64,000 nt of DNA from Tolypeutes matacus (Eukaryota > Chordata > Mammalia > Cingulata > Chlamyphoridae): the NCBI GenBank assembly GCA_026826555.1, contig JAKSZT010053836.1:6861084-6925083 (forward strand), written 5' to 3'. The translations under genes and the position numbers were made by a program. The notes beneath the pieces are model-generated. The model searched no databases and was not told where the DNA came from. It worked only from the letters and a program-made list of their open reading frames with translations. Shown one piece after another: positions 32,851 to 43,999 of this stretch (its first letter is position 1; every line of letters starts with the position of its first letter).

Positions 32851-33820
32851 AGATAAGAGGCTCTAGAAGCAAGTCTACATATATGGTAGGAAACCCAGCG
32901 GAAAACACATTTCTGTCTTGTACGACAGCAAATGCTGTGATGACAGGCCTGTGGCAATGCAGCAGAGGGAAAGGGTGTGTCGCGGCAGGAAGGAGGGACT
33001 CTGCCAGGAGCAACAGCTAGGTAGAGAGTGGAGTGGGGAGGAGAGCCACCAGCTCTCTTCTCCCCTGGAGGCTCCTTGTCAGCCTGCTCTCAGGAACACG
33101 CCATTAGGTCAGCCTATGTGGTTCCTGGGGTATTGGGCTGTAAATTCATCTGTGTTGCTCCAGTCCCATGGAGCTACCTGCCCCACCTCAGGGACTTGCC
33201 TGTCTCTGAGACTAGCTTCCAGGAGTGGAAGAAGCTGACCGTTACTCTAATGCAAATCAAGACAGGCCACGTGAGGTATTGCCGCACTTCCCATTTCTCT
33301 TTCCTATGCCACTGATACCATTTTGCTCATGTCCCCATACTCCCTACACTATTATTTACCACAGATTTGTCTTTATATTGCCTTGCTTTTTAAACTCAAG
33401 TAATTCTATTCTAAAAGAAAATTTATATCACCAACACTACAGGAAAACTATTATCATAATAGCAATATGACATAATCATTTAAAAAATAAGTGCAATGAA
33501 AGCAAAATAATATTATGCTTTTGATAATACAATTTTAGGTGGAAAGCTCCAAGTCTGAGATCTATTCCTTCTTGATTAAAACAGGACATTAATGGGAATT
33601 CTGCACATTATTCATGATTGTGTTGTAAGTTCACAAGTTTGCTAATAATTTTCTTTTTTTAATTTAAGGGACATTAACAGAAGTTAGAGTGATGCTAAAG
33701 ATGATTCGCACCACACTGAGTCTTTCTCCTTAGTTAACAGACAGAGAATTGGAAAAGTCTACAGAGTTCTTACTCTGAGATTCACTGTTATGTAACCTCA
33801 TGTCTTGCACAACCAAAAAT
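32850..33820. other. Unique sequence
   Basis: No repeat family is recognised. Three overlapping frames near 32918-33470 open in different phases over the same bases, so none is credited. Confidence 0.4.
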
Positions 33821-33830
33821 CATCTCACTA

Positions 33831-33900
33831 ACAATCACTGGACAGCTTGATTTCACTTTAAATGAACAATCATTGGACAATTTGATTTCACTTTAAATGA
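33831..33900. repeat. 35-bp tandem duplication
   Basis: Two adjacent 35-bp copies, 33831-33865 and 33866-33900, differ at three positions. Each ends in GATTTCACTTTAAATGA. It is a local tandem duplication with no other function visible. Confidence 0.9.
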
Positions 33901-34419
33901 ATTATCTCAGATGGATTTCAATTCCTTCTATCTCTAAGAAGCATATATTCCACTGAACAATATAATTAGCCCATACCTTTTCTTCTCTGCTCTCTCCACG
34001 CCTCAGTTCTCCTACAGATCTTGCTTTATATATATTTAAAACATAAAATCAATCAGCCAGAAATGTCCTCATGTTCCCACCCCTAAATTTCCGTGCCTTT
34101 TTGCATTGATACACACCTTCTCTTTCCTCTCTTCTGTTACCATGGAGCAAGCGCCCATCTGCCTATCAAATGCCAATCTCTCAACAGGTTCCCTGGCTCC
34201 AGTTCCTCCTGCCTCTTCTGGGCTTTGCTACTTTAGCCCACTCTCCTTTTCCTGCTCCCTTTTCCTCCCCCTCTCCCTACCTTTCTTTCTCTCATATACA
34301 TGTGAGCACATGTGTGTGAGCTATGCACAGGCATGCACACACACAATTCATTCTCATCAGAGTACAAGCATGCTTTTTAAAAAAAAGCCAAAAGCCTCCC
34401 TTGACCCCACATATCCCTT

Positions 34420-34720
34420 CAGCTCCCACTTTATTTCTCTGCTCCCTCTCATAGCCAAATGGCTCAAACAAACTGTCCAGCCGATACGCTGTATCCATCG
34501 GCTCCTCTCCCTTTCGCTCCTTACCCATCGTAATCCATCTTTGACTCTCATCACTCTATAATTCAGCCTAAATGACCCTGATGGAGCCCTCCAGGCTCTT
34601 ACTCCTACCTTCTCAAGACACTCTTCTTCCTTAGCCTCTGTGAGGCCCACATTCTTGGCATCGCTTCTTCTCTACATCTGCCTCTTAGCCTCCCTTGCAG
34701 GGCCCTCTTCTTCTGCACAG
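34420..34720 (+). mobile_element. Possible L2 fragment
   Basis: Pyrimidine-rich wording such as CAGCTCCCACTTTATTTCTC and CTCCCTCTCATAGCCAAATG resembles diverged L2. It is low in confidence because the match is compositional as much as textual. Confidence 0.35.
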
Positions 34721-35419
34721 CCCCTAAATGTTAACATCCACCAGCACTTGGTCTCCAGCCCTCTCTTTTCCTCCGTCTAACTCACCCCCCAGGGCATCTC
34801 AGTCTCACAGCTGTAAGTACCATCCACAGGTTATCAGCCCCCAAATTTGTCTCTCCAGACCAAGTCACATTTCTGAGCTCTCCTTGTCATGCAGCAATGC
34901 TTATTTAACGTCTCCCTTTGGGTATCTTGCAAGTTCTTGGGCTCCATATGTCCCAAAATGAACTTGGAATTTTCCCTTCACACTGGATACTCCCTATTCT
35001 TCCTTTCAGTAAGCAGGACCACCCAATGGCCTATACCAGAAACCTGGGAGCAATACTTGTTTCTCCCCCTCACATCTCTTATGGATTGCAAAAGGGGTTT
35101 TGCAAGGTAAAACACTTGTACAAATAAGAGTTTAGTCCTAGAACATATGAAAAGCACTTTTTCCCCCCAAATTTGCCCAAAGAGACTTGGTTAACAACCA
35201 CAGTCACTTCTGAAAGTTGCAGAATTCCTTAGTTTGAAAAAGTGTTTATATTGACGTACCTCAGGAGGGAATTGACACCTATTTTTATGTTCATTGGTAC
35301 ACACACCAAAAAACAAAAACTGTTAATATGCCTAGGAAGGAAAAACGAGAGGGACCTGTGCCCGTGAAGACAAAGCTATCTCTCCTAATAGGTGGGAACA
35401 CAGGCATGTACTTCATTTG

Positions 35420-35640
35420 TTAGGCCCAAGTTTGGGGTCAGGTGGTCTGAGCTCTTATTTCAAGCCACCATACACTTGCTATGACTTTTTACAAGCAACT
35501 CAACATCTCAGTGTCTCTATGTGCCCTCAACTCCCCTTTCTTCAGGGTCTCTATAAAAAGCAAGATAATGTCCAAGATGTTACACTCTGTGATTTTGAAG
35601 AGAAGTGTCACATACAAAAATTCAACTCAATATAGTAGAC
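35420..35640 (+). mobile_element. MIR-like fragment
   Basis: GGTGGTCTGAGCTCTTATTT, TTTACAAGCAACTCAACATC and CTCAGTGTCTCTATGTGC follow the MIR order loosely. The copy is diverged. Confidence 0.4.
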
Positions 35641-36227
35641 CTCTGGCACTGAGCAATGAGACACACATATGCCCTACGAGCGTCACCTTAATAAAATGAA
35701 TTGTCATTATAATGATGTCGTTATACTATATGCTAAATCAAATATTTAAGAAAATTTTAATGTAATAATTTTAGACTACTTTCTGTAAATTATTTCTTCT
35801 TCCCATTTTTAGAGGACTTACCATGTCAAATTAATAAATTCTATCTTGTTAAACACCATTATAAAGTTTTAGATTTTTTAAAGATATTAGATTCAATCAA
35901 CAGTAGTTGATTAAATGGTCAATGTTTATAACCTGGTATATTGCATTCCTGAGACTTTTATGCACTTGTTCATTTGTAATTACCTTCCTAAGCCAGTCTT
36001 TAGGATGGACTTTTAACATTAGGCAAGGAGTTTGCCATTTCAAGGTTAAACAATTTTCATGCTTTAGGGGTTTTCCCTGATCTGCCTACAGAAAACATAG
36101 CACTGCTTGTTAGAGAAATTTCACAGCCTTTCCCCACTGGATATTCTAGTTTGCCCTTTTCCCTTTTTCTTTTAAGTTTTTAATATTTAGATTTATTCCC
36201 CATTTATGGATAAAAGCCACTTTGATT
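35640..36227. other. AT-rich unique sequence
   Basis: No repeat or exon is recognised before the young SINE at 36242. Confidence 0.4.
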
Positions 36228-36241
36228 AAAAGTTGTGTTCT

Positions 36242-36425
36242 GGGAAGCGGCTGTGGCTCAATCAGTAGGGCTCCCGTTTACCATATGGGAGGCCCCGGGT
36301 TCGGTTCCCGGGGCCTCCTGGTGAAGGCAAGCCCGCCCGCACGGCGTGGTTGACTGACCCAGCGAGCACAAGCAGCAAGGGGGGGATAAATGAATAAATA
36401 AATAAATAAAATCTTTAAAAAAAAA
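36242..36425 (+). mobile_element. Young DAS-type SINE (copy A)
   Basis: A perfect 14-bp target duplication, AAAAGTTGTGTTCT, lies at 36228-36241 and 36426-36439. The tRNA-like head begins GGGAAGCGGCTGTGGCTCAA (A box region) and has the B box GGGTTCGGTTCC. The body ends in four AATA units and AAATC TTT before poly(A). It is nearly identical to the copy at 54962, differing by seven A/G substitutions and one tail unit. Confidence 0.95.
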
Positions 36426-36439
36426 AAAAGTTGTGTTCT

Positions 36440-37920
36440 TAGAGTGGAGGGTTTTGATTACCATGGCAGAGTGGTCCTGACTTGTATTTGCTTTTATCAC
36501 CCACTCAGCTGTGGCTCAGCTTTCTGGTATGATCTGAACTTGACCTTGAGACAATGACATTCTGAGTATGTTATTATTTTACTATCATGCCAGAACTATA
36601 GCCAACAATAGCCATAATTGTGTCCAAATAGTCTTGATATTCAACAATGTCAAACAAAACTCTCAAGGGTGCATTGTCCTGGATGTGAAACTGAATTTGA
36701 TGACATTGGCTGCTTTTTCTAGCAAGTGTAATGGATTAATTTTTATTTTGAGATTTTGCTCGTTTAAGTGGCTGTGTAGGAGCATTTTACTTTTCAACCT
36801 TGTAGAGTCTCTGTATTCATACAAAGTAGATGATCATTTTAATAACCTGATTGTTTCCATTTTGGTGAAAGAGCCTTGTTTCCAAAATCTTCAAAGAATT
36901 TGGTACATTCCACCCAGACATGGTGGCTTTTTTGGAAGAATGTCAAAGAACATACTACCATTATTGTTTAAAACAAAACAAAACAACGTCTCCCAGGGTC
37001 ATCGTAAGCATGTATTTTATTTCATGGTTTTAGATTTTAATAACTTTGAGTAAAATTGTTGCACAAACCCGCATTGATCCATGCAGTGAGAAAGGTATAC
37101 AGATCTTACCAAATATTCTAAATATTTCAAAAGGAAAGCAGCTTAAGCTAATGACTGAGTTTATATTTGTGCAACACAAATTAAAAATTCCCACAGAATC
37201 TTAAGTGCTTTGCTGATCAAAATAATGGCCACAATAAGTAGAATAAGAAACCACTTGTACTGAATTGATGACTTAATTTTCCTTTTGTAATAATGTCTCC
37301 CATGCTAATACCAGGAAGTATGTCACAAGCTTTTATTTTGTTTATACTTGAGGTATTCCATACAATAGCAAGCTGGAAACGAATTTTATTGGGAGGAAGA
37401 GTAATCTATTCCTTTCCGCAAAACTCAAACCAAGATAAATTCAAAGTTGCCCAAAATAACTGTTCTGTAGAGAATAAACAAGTCCTGGAATTCTGAGGCA
37501 TGGATCACCCATCTTTTTGGAATAAGCTATTGGGAACTCTAAACTCTTGGAGGATGAGGATGGTTGGGGGGACTGGACTAGAAGGTGGGTACATAGCAGT
37601 GAGCAGGGGCAGGCCCTGCCTGGGCAGTAGGTACATGCGGAAGGCAGTAAAACCTTCCAATGGGAAAAAATGTATGACAGTGAGTGAGTAAACCAAGACG
37701 CAGATTCCAGCAAAAGCAGCAGGTAGCTGCATTTCCACCTCTCATCAGTGGCAAACAAAACAAACAATGCACCAAGCCCTGGTCTTCCGGAGAGGCAGTG
37801 GGCTGACACTGCTGGTCAGCCAATGTCCTTGACACTCCAGGCAGCCTGACCCAGACCAAGGCTGGGAGTCTCCGGGTGCCTAAAACACCTCCCCAGGAGG
37901 GCCTCACCAACTAGCCAACC
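36440..37920. other. Unique sequence with a long chance frame
   Basis: A 161-codon plus-strand frame (36568-37053) is the longest here. Its composition is rich in F, L, N, I and C, as expected from AT-rich DNA. It has no domain or signal and no splice context, so it is not called as a gene. No repeat is recognised. Confidence 0.45.
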
Positions 37921-37924
37921 TCAC

Positions 37925-38360
37925 TTTTAAAAGATTAATAGCATTTAATTTTCCTGAACATAAAAATAACATGCATTTTAGGGGGAAAAAAAAAAAACCA
38001 GAAAAATGCAAAAAACAATCAAAATACCTATAATCTATCCTGCTTTGAAATAATCTTTGCTAACATTTTAGTTACTTTCCTTACAATAGTTTTCTATACA
38101 GATACAGTTATAACAAAATTGGGACCAGGCTGAATATCTAGTTTTGCATCCTGCTTTTTCACTTAATGTTATATTGTGGGGATTTATCTGCATCATTAAA
38201 CAACATGCTTAGAAACCTGAATTTTAATGGCTGCATAATATTCATTCACAAGGATGTGCCGTAATTAATTTAATCATATCTCTACTTTGGGCATTTGGAT
38301 TGTTTTCAAACTTTGCATTACTATGAATAGATCTGTGATAAGCATTCTTCCTAACTTATT
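37925..38360 (-). mobile_element. Old L1-type fragment (minus)
   Basis: The segments TTTTCACTTAATGTTATATT, TTAATGGCTGCATAATATTC and TTTGGGCATTTGGATTGTTT resemble the complement of L1 sequence. The internal TAATGGCTGCATAATATTC parallels the matching segment of the L1 at 4470. Confidence 0.5.
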
Positions 38361-38369
38361 TTTAATAAC

Positions 38370-39570
38370 GCAGGGGGGAGTCTGTGTGCAGTGTGGGTAG
38401 AATTGCCAAGATGGTAAGAAAATATTATGGTCCACATACTTAGGAAGAAGTTTCAAGGGTGCATCCATCAAGGACTTAGGCCCCTGTGGGGCACAAAATG
38501 GCCTTATTTCACTGAAGATTTTTGTCTTGAAAACCCTATGCTGGCAACACAGGTCAGTCCCATTAGCTTCCTCTTATGCAGTTTCCAGGGCTCAGCTCCA
38601 CGCAGGAGCACAGGCCTTGCCCGTGAGGTTGGGCAGCATTTGCCAGATGCTCAGTGTGAGTGATGAAGACCCAAATGATGAAGGAGGGATGGATGGATGG
38701 ACACCCACAGTGCTTTCCACACAGATCATTTGGTGGCCAGGAGCAGATGCTGATTCAAAATAAAAAGCCCAATGAAGCAGGGGGTTATTACGAGGCAAAG
38801 AGGTTCCCTCCTGGGATCCTGTGGAGGAAGTTCAGCAGGGCTTCAGGGAACTGGACAGTGTCAGGCCACTACCCTCTGCCTGTCCTTCTCTCGGGGGCAG
38901 CGTGGTCTGGTCTGTGCCTCTCCCTGCACGTCTGCTCCTCCTTCTGCTAGGAGCTCCACTGCTGCTCCCCACTCCCACCCTAAGCCTCTGGCTTCCCAGG
39001 GTACAAGCCCAGACCTCATCTTCACACGACCTTAGGGCCCTAGGGGCCCCCATTACACTCCAGCTTCTGTCCCCAGAGCTGAGGATTTGTCCTCTGAGCT
39101 CCAGAGGGCAGGTCACATGAGACAAACCTGCCGACTTGGACCCTGCCTTCTGCCAGGGCCATGGGTGGGGAGCTGCTTCCCAGAAGGGGTTCCGGGATGG
39201 GAGGCAGTGCGGCTATGCTGATCATACAGAGGAAAATTTCAACTTTTCAACAATCAAGTGTCGCAATATTTATTACACCCATTCCAAAAATACCCAAAGG
39301 CATCGTGCACTTGATACCATTTGGTCTTTAAGAGCAGCATGGCTAGAGTGATCAGCGGGCATTGCCTGATGTCGATGTGACAGTGGCCGAGCCCAAAGCT
39401 GGGAACACTTATTAAGCATGTACCTGCACCTCACTTCCAAAGGCTCAATACCGAGCCAAGGCAAACTTGCTGGTATCCCTGCTGTTAAGTGCAAGCCATG
39501 TTCTCTACCTTTTCATTTGGTGCAAAAGGAAAAATAACAATCACGTTATTGAAAAAAAAAAAAAGACTCA
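38370..39570. other. GC-richer unique sequence
   Basis: No repeat is recognised. Frames on both strands at 38820-39125 overlap and carry no recognisable domain. This looks like ordinary GC-richer intergenic DNA. Confidence 0.4.
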
Positions 39571-40340
39571 GAACTTGGGGAAAACAAACAGTGCCATGTT
39601 AAAGAGCACGGTCTCCAGGGTCCAGCTCAGTAGAGCTCAAATACACTTGTGAAATGCTAGATTTTCACCATTACTGACAACCTGTAGCAAAGATAATAGT
39701 TGGATGATGGCTTGCAATTGGGACAAACTCCTGCTGCAGATGAATGACTTTGTTTGGAATGGCAATCAAGGAGAAGTCAAGAATTTTCTCACTGCTCATC
39801 CCAGCCCCTGAGTCTTTGGATGAGACATCTGTTTAAATGCTGTTCCAATGAGAGGGGGAAAGTGCCCGTTCTCCAGCAGTCCACCCTGAAGGAGAGGGCA
39901 GGCCTGGCTTTCCTGGTCAGATGATTTTAGATCTGACCAAAGACCCTTTCCCCTTAGACAGTGTTTTCAGAGGAGCATCTTGTGAAGGATAAAATGGCAG
40001 AGGTAAACAATCAGATGGTGAGAAAAACTAGAGAGAGTACCTATTCATAGGACCAGTTAGAGGTTCCAGTCTCAGACCCATGTCTTTGAAATACAAGATT
40101 CTGTCTTGGGTGGAAAAAATTATGAAGCTAGAGGAAAATGTTGAAAATGGGACTTTATCGACGTGCAAGGCTTACTCAGAATTTTTAAAGTTAGACACTG
40201 TGGGAAACAGTGGCAGATGGGGGAACATATTGCAGGGATTGGACCACACAAGTGCCAGCACCATGTAACTTGGACCAACCAGAGGAAAATCACAGACTCC
40301 AAAATAGCTTAAATGCAACTGGAAAAAATTGTGAAATAAT

Positions 40341-40380
40341 TTGTTGTGGTCGAGAGCATTTTGTTGTGGTCGAGAGCATT
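40341..40380. repeat. Exact 20-bp tandem duplication
   Basis: Bases 40341-40360 are repeated exactly at 40361-40380. Each unit begins TTGTTGTGGT and ends in GAGAGCATT. It is a recent slippage or assembly-level duplication. Confidence 0.95.
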
Positions 40381-40559
40381 TAAACTGGTCACACACACTA
40401 ATGAGTTCAAGATATCCAAGGAAATAGACCTCCAGCTAAATACGGCTGCAGCCCAGGGCAGGAAGCAACAGGGCTTCCCAAAATCAGAATTCAGGGGCAA
40501 CAAGGGCTCAGGGACTTACTTCCAGGAAAGGGTAATCTGGGATGGCCCAGGGAAGAGTC

Positions 40560-40935
40560 ACACGGCTCAGGCAACCCCTTTTTACAAGGCTCTGATGCCT
40601 GATCAGAACCAGCCTATGAGGCTGGTCACCCTGGCTTCTCGTCATTCATCTCGCCCTTCCCACCGCCTTCCTGAGTCAGATGCCCACCTTTCACCTGCTG
40701 CCAGACCCAACACACGTCTGCCGTCAAGTGACTCTTGTTCAAAAACCTCCAGGGACTCCCCACTTCCTGCAGAAGAAACCACCACCTCCTCAGCTTATTC
40801 CCCACGGGTCTTCCAAAACCATATTCCATAGCCTGCCAGGGCATTTTTACTGCTTTACTGTTTTCAAGTCATACTGGTGAAGACATGAGTTCTCCAGGGC
40901 AGTGATCACGCAAGACAAAGTCTCAATGTTTGCTG
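40560..40935 (+). mobile_element. L2 LINE 3' portion
   Basis: L2 wording is seen: AAACCTCCAGGGACTCCCCA, CCATAGCCTGCCAGGGCATT, then AGTTCTCCAGGGCAGTGATC and AATGTTTGCTGAATCAG as the terminal hallmark. Short proline- and serine-rich frames over it are incidental. Confidence 0.65.
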
Positions 40936-40949
40936 AATCAGTACTTCCA

Positions 40950-41135
40950 AGTTCACATACATTAGAGTCAGAAGACATGACTTGGAATTTCAGCTCCACC
41001 ACTTAATCACTTTGTGATCTTGGGTATGTTACCTAACCTCTCTGAGCCCCATTTTCTATATCAGAAAATGGGGACAAGGGTATCTACTTCTTTAGGTCAT
41101 TTTGAGAATTAAAGTACATAAAATGAGGAGGCATT
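40950..41135 (+). mobile_element. MIR SINE relic
   Basis: The MIR order is well preserved: TTAGAGTCAGAAGACATGAC, TTTGTGATCTTGGGTATGTT, CCTCTCTGAGCCCCATTTTC, then AAAATGGGGACAAGGG and GAGAATTAAAGTACATAAAA. Confidence 0.85.
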
Positions 41136-41939
41136 ATTAATTAAAAAATTAATAATTTTTAATCCCTCTTCTGCTTATCTAAAGGCTATTTATGCTGAGA
41201 CCCTGCCACAGCATTTGTCACCTTCAAGCTTTAAGGAAGGAGAGAGGTGCCTCAGAATAAAGGATCTCAATGGCATTTATTGAAAGGAGCTGCTTTGTTA
41301 CAGTGCCCAGTTTTAGTTATTTCATAAGAAAGACAGCTGAGACAAAACAGGCTGGAGAGGGAATTTTTAAAGGATTGGACTAAAAGGAAAGTAAAACATG
41401 ACAAAGATAATTATTGATTCAAAAAGAGAGGGAAATGCAGACAAAGATTTCAATCAACTAAGGAGCATAGTAAAATCTGTTCAGTTCTTTTGAGTTTTAA
41501 CTACTCTTTAACTTTAGTATGCCGGCCTTTCTTAATACTACTCTAAGATAAGTATGATCAAATCTAAGGGCAGTAAATTTAGAATAAATGAGTGCACATT
41601 TGCTTTGTCATCGGTCGGCTTCCATTAGCTGGGGCTCATGGACCCCTTGGGTGGCTGTCATCTCTCAGGTACTCACGTCTGCTGAGTCACGGAGGTCTGG
41701 CTTCTCCAAGGCATAGACAGGATTTGCCCCTGGGATAATGGTAGCTCCAACCCTGGTGGGAACTCAACCACCAGCTCTGAGGGCCGTGGTCACGCCACTC
41801 GGAAGGCCCTCGCTTGCTTTGTATTCACTCCCACCCCTATCATTTACACACTCAAAATTCTCCCATCACCTCTTCCTCCTGGGTTGGAAGTGCTGGCTTC
41901 TTCCTTCTTATCCTAAAGTATTACTATTCGAGTGAAGGT

Positions 41940-42160
41940 TTTTTTAGATTGCAGGATGCAACCCATTAGTGGGAGGTGAAAGCAGTTCAGTGAAGGGGAG
42001 GTTGCAATGAGCTATTTTTTTAAAATGAACTAGAAAATAGCACAGTGCATCACACATGACAATGTTTCAGATTGTTCTATGTAGCTTTTGTTTCAGTTAC
42101 ATGTATATAGGTAACATGTACTTCTTACTCTGGATCTCAGCCAAAAAAAGTTCAAAAACC
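41940..42160. mobile_element. Possible hAT/MER-type relic
   Basis: The segments AAAATGAACTAGAAAATAGC and ACAGTGCATCACACATGACA recall a known mammalian DNA-transposon relic. The boundaries and the family are uncertain. Confidence 0.35.
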
Positions 42161-42690
42161 CGACAGGTATCTGTGCAGGACCAGTTATAATCTTCATGTC
42201 TGATTCTTCTTTGTATCTACTACAGTACCTGGCCCCATGCCTAAATACAGACGAAAGGGTCAATGAATATTTGTGGCATGGATGGGAGTGAATGAATTGA
42301 CATATATATGAATGAATGAAGTGCAGGGCACTTAATGGTGGAGAAGTATTAGAAGAACTTTAGATACAGGAAGGGAAAAGTAAGTGTCTTTGGGCAAATT
42401 TCTCTTACTTTTTGGAAACACTGGCTCATTTCGAGGCTCTAAATTAAAGTTAGAAGTTGTAGCAAAACTGAAGAAAGAACAGTTATTTAGTGAATTTAGC
42501 TTGTACAGTCCATGATATTTTAGTCTTAATTGGACAAAATATCTATTCAACAACTTCTTCATTTTCAACGTTCCTTATATTGAATAGATTTAATATAAGA
42601 ACCTTTCAGAACTGGTATAGTGATGTGAATAACTCAAAATCAGGAGTGGGTCAAATGCTATTTCAACATTAGTGTCATGTCTTATTTAAA
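42160..42690. other. AT-rich unique sequence
   Basis: No repeat or exon is recognised. Confidence 0.4.
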
Positions 42691-42699
42691 ATTATCAGT

Positions 42700-43140
42700 G
42701 ATGATTAATGTATATAGCAAAAATGGAAAAAAGAGCTAAATGTCCATTAACTAATAAATGGATTAACAAATGGCATATCCAAGCAATGGAATACTACTCA
42801 GCAATAAAAAGGAATGAACTTCTATTATAATACACAAAACAACATGAATAACCTCAAAAACATTATTCTAAGTGACAGAAGCCAGACACAAAAGACCACA
42901 TATTATATTCCATTTATATGAAATTTCTAGAAAAAGCCAAACCATAGAGACAAAAAGCAGATCAATGGTTGCCTGGGGGTCTGAAGTAGGAGTAGGCATT
43001 TTCGGGGTGTTGGAAGTGCTCTACAACTGGATTTTGGTGATGGCTACACAACTGTATAAATTTACTAAAACTCATTGAATGGTGCAATGGGTAAGTTTCA
43101 TGTTATGTAAACTGTACCCCTAGAAAGATGTTTTAAAAAT
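42700..43140 (+). mobile_element. L1 3' end
   Basis: The L1 ORF2 tail and 3' UTR are recognised: AAATGTCCATTAACTAATAA, AATGGAATACTACTCAGCAA, GCCAGACACAAAAGACCACA, and a 3' segment CAACTGTATAAATTTACTAA. It is truncated at the 5' end and has stops throughout. Confidence 0.85.
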
Positions 43141-43589
43141 TATAGGTACTTTGAAATGCCTCCCTACCTTGCCAGTACAGAAGAAAATTTCCCTTATACT
43201 TCTCAGTTGTGGCTTTATTTATTGGGAAAGGGTCTGGATTTCTCTTAGTCGAACAATTATATAACCTGGCCACTTCCTCCTTTTCCAAGAATATCAGAGA
43301 ACATCAGTGTCTGTCTGTCTGCTTATTGGGTCAGCTTTGTGGGCCAACTGGCAAAGTCTTGCTGGTCGTTTGCCTACTCACTCAGCAACGGGGATGCCAG
43401 GGAGGAAATGATTCCCTTGGAGCCCTTTCTATACCACTGCATTCTTCAGCAGACAGGAGGTAGAGCCCTTTCTATACTGCCGAAATTAGCAACAACTATA
43501 AAGAGAAAACACCAGACTAGTATGATAAATTTGTGGGCTTTTGCTTTCCAAATAACTCACTTCATTTTGAATGCATAAAAGAAAGCACT

Positions 43590-43990
43590 TGTAATATTTT
43601 CAACATTGTAAACTAAAATGATGCAGCACTTCAAAGCTAACTGTCAAGGCAGACAGCATTTTCAGGCAACAATTGCCATTTTGCTCTTCATGTTCACACA
43701 GTGAAGGAATGTGTCTTACACATCTTCCACACTCTCTTGTTCCCTTTCCAAAGAATGCTAAGTGCATAAAAGTCCTGGATACATACTTGTTGATTTGATT
43801 GATTCTTTGTCTGCCCCACTGACAGCGGCTAGATTGGAATTGATGGGGTGATCCCCCAAGTCTGGAGTGGAACACAATGTACATTGTGGTCGCGGTAATT
43901 TGACTAATGATGATGTGCTTTACAATGATTACTTTCAAATCTGAAACCTCCAGCACCCCTTAAAACCAAGCCAGGAAAAAAAAGAAGCTT
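43590..43990. promoter_or_regulatory. Candidate conserved non-coding element
   Basis: This stretch is free of recognised repeats and has motif-dense text, for example TGATTTGATTGATTC, ACAATGTACATTGTGGTC and TAATTTGACTAATGATGATG. Such text recalls homeodomain, SOX and RUNX-type binding sites. Conservation cannot be judged from one sequence, so this is only a candidate. Confidence 0.2.
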
Positions 43991-43999
43991 AAAGATGTT

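Noticed and set aside
34106..34561. 151-codon frame
   Set aside because: Pyrimidine-rich text with serine/leucine/proline bias, overlapping an L2-like stretch and two minus-strand frames.
36242..36320. Functional tRNA gene with a perfect B box
   Set aside because: The head is followed by a SINE body and tail and flanked by target duplications, so it is a SINE.
36568..37053. 161-codon plus-strand open frame
   Set aside because: AT-rich composition, no recognisable domain, no splice or start context, no support beyond length.
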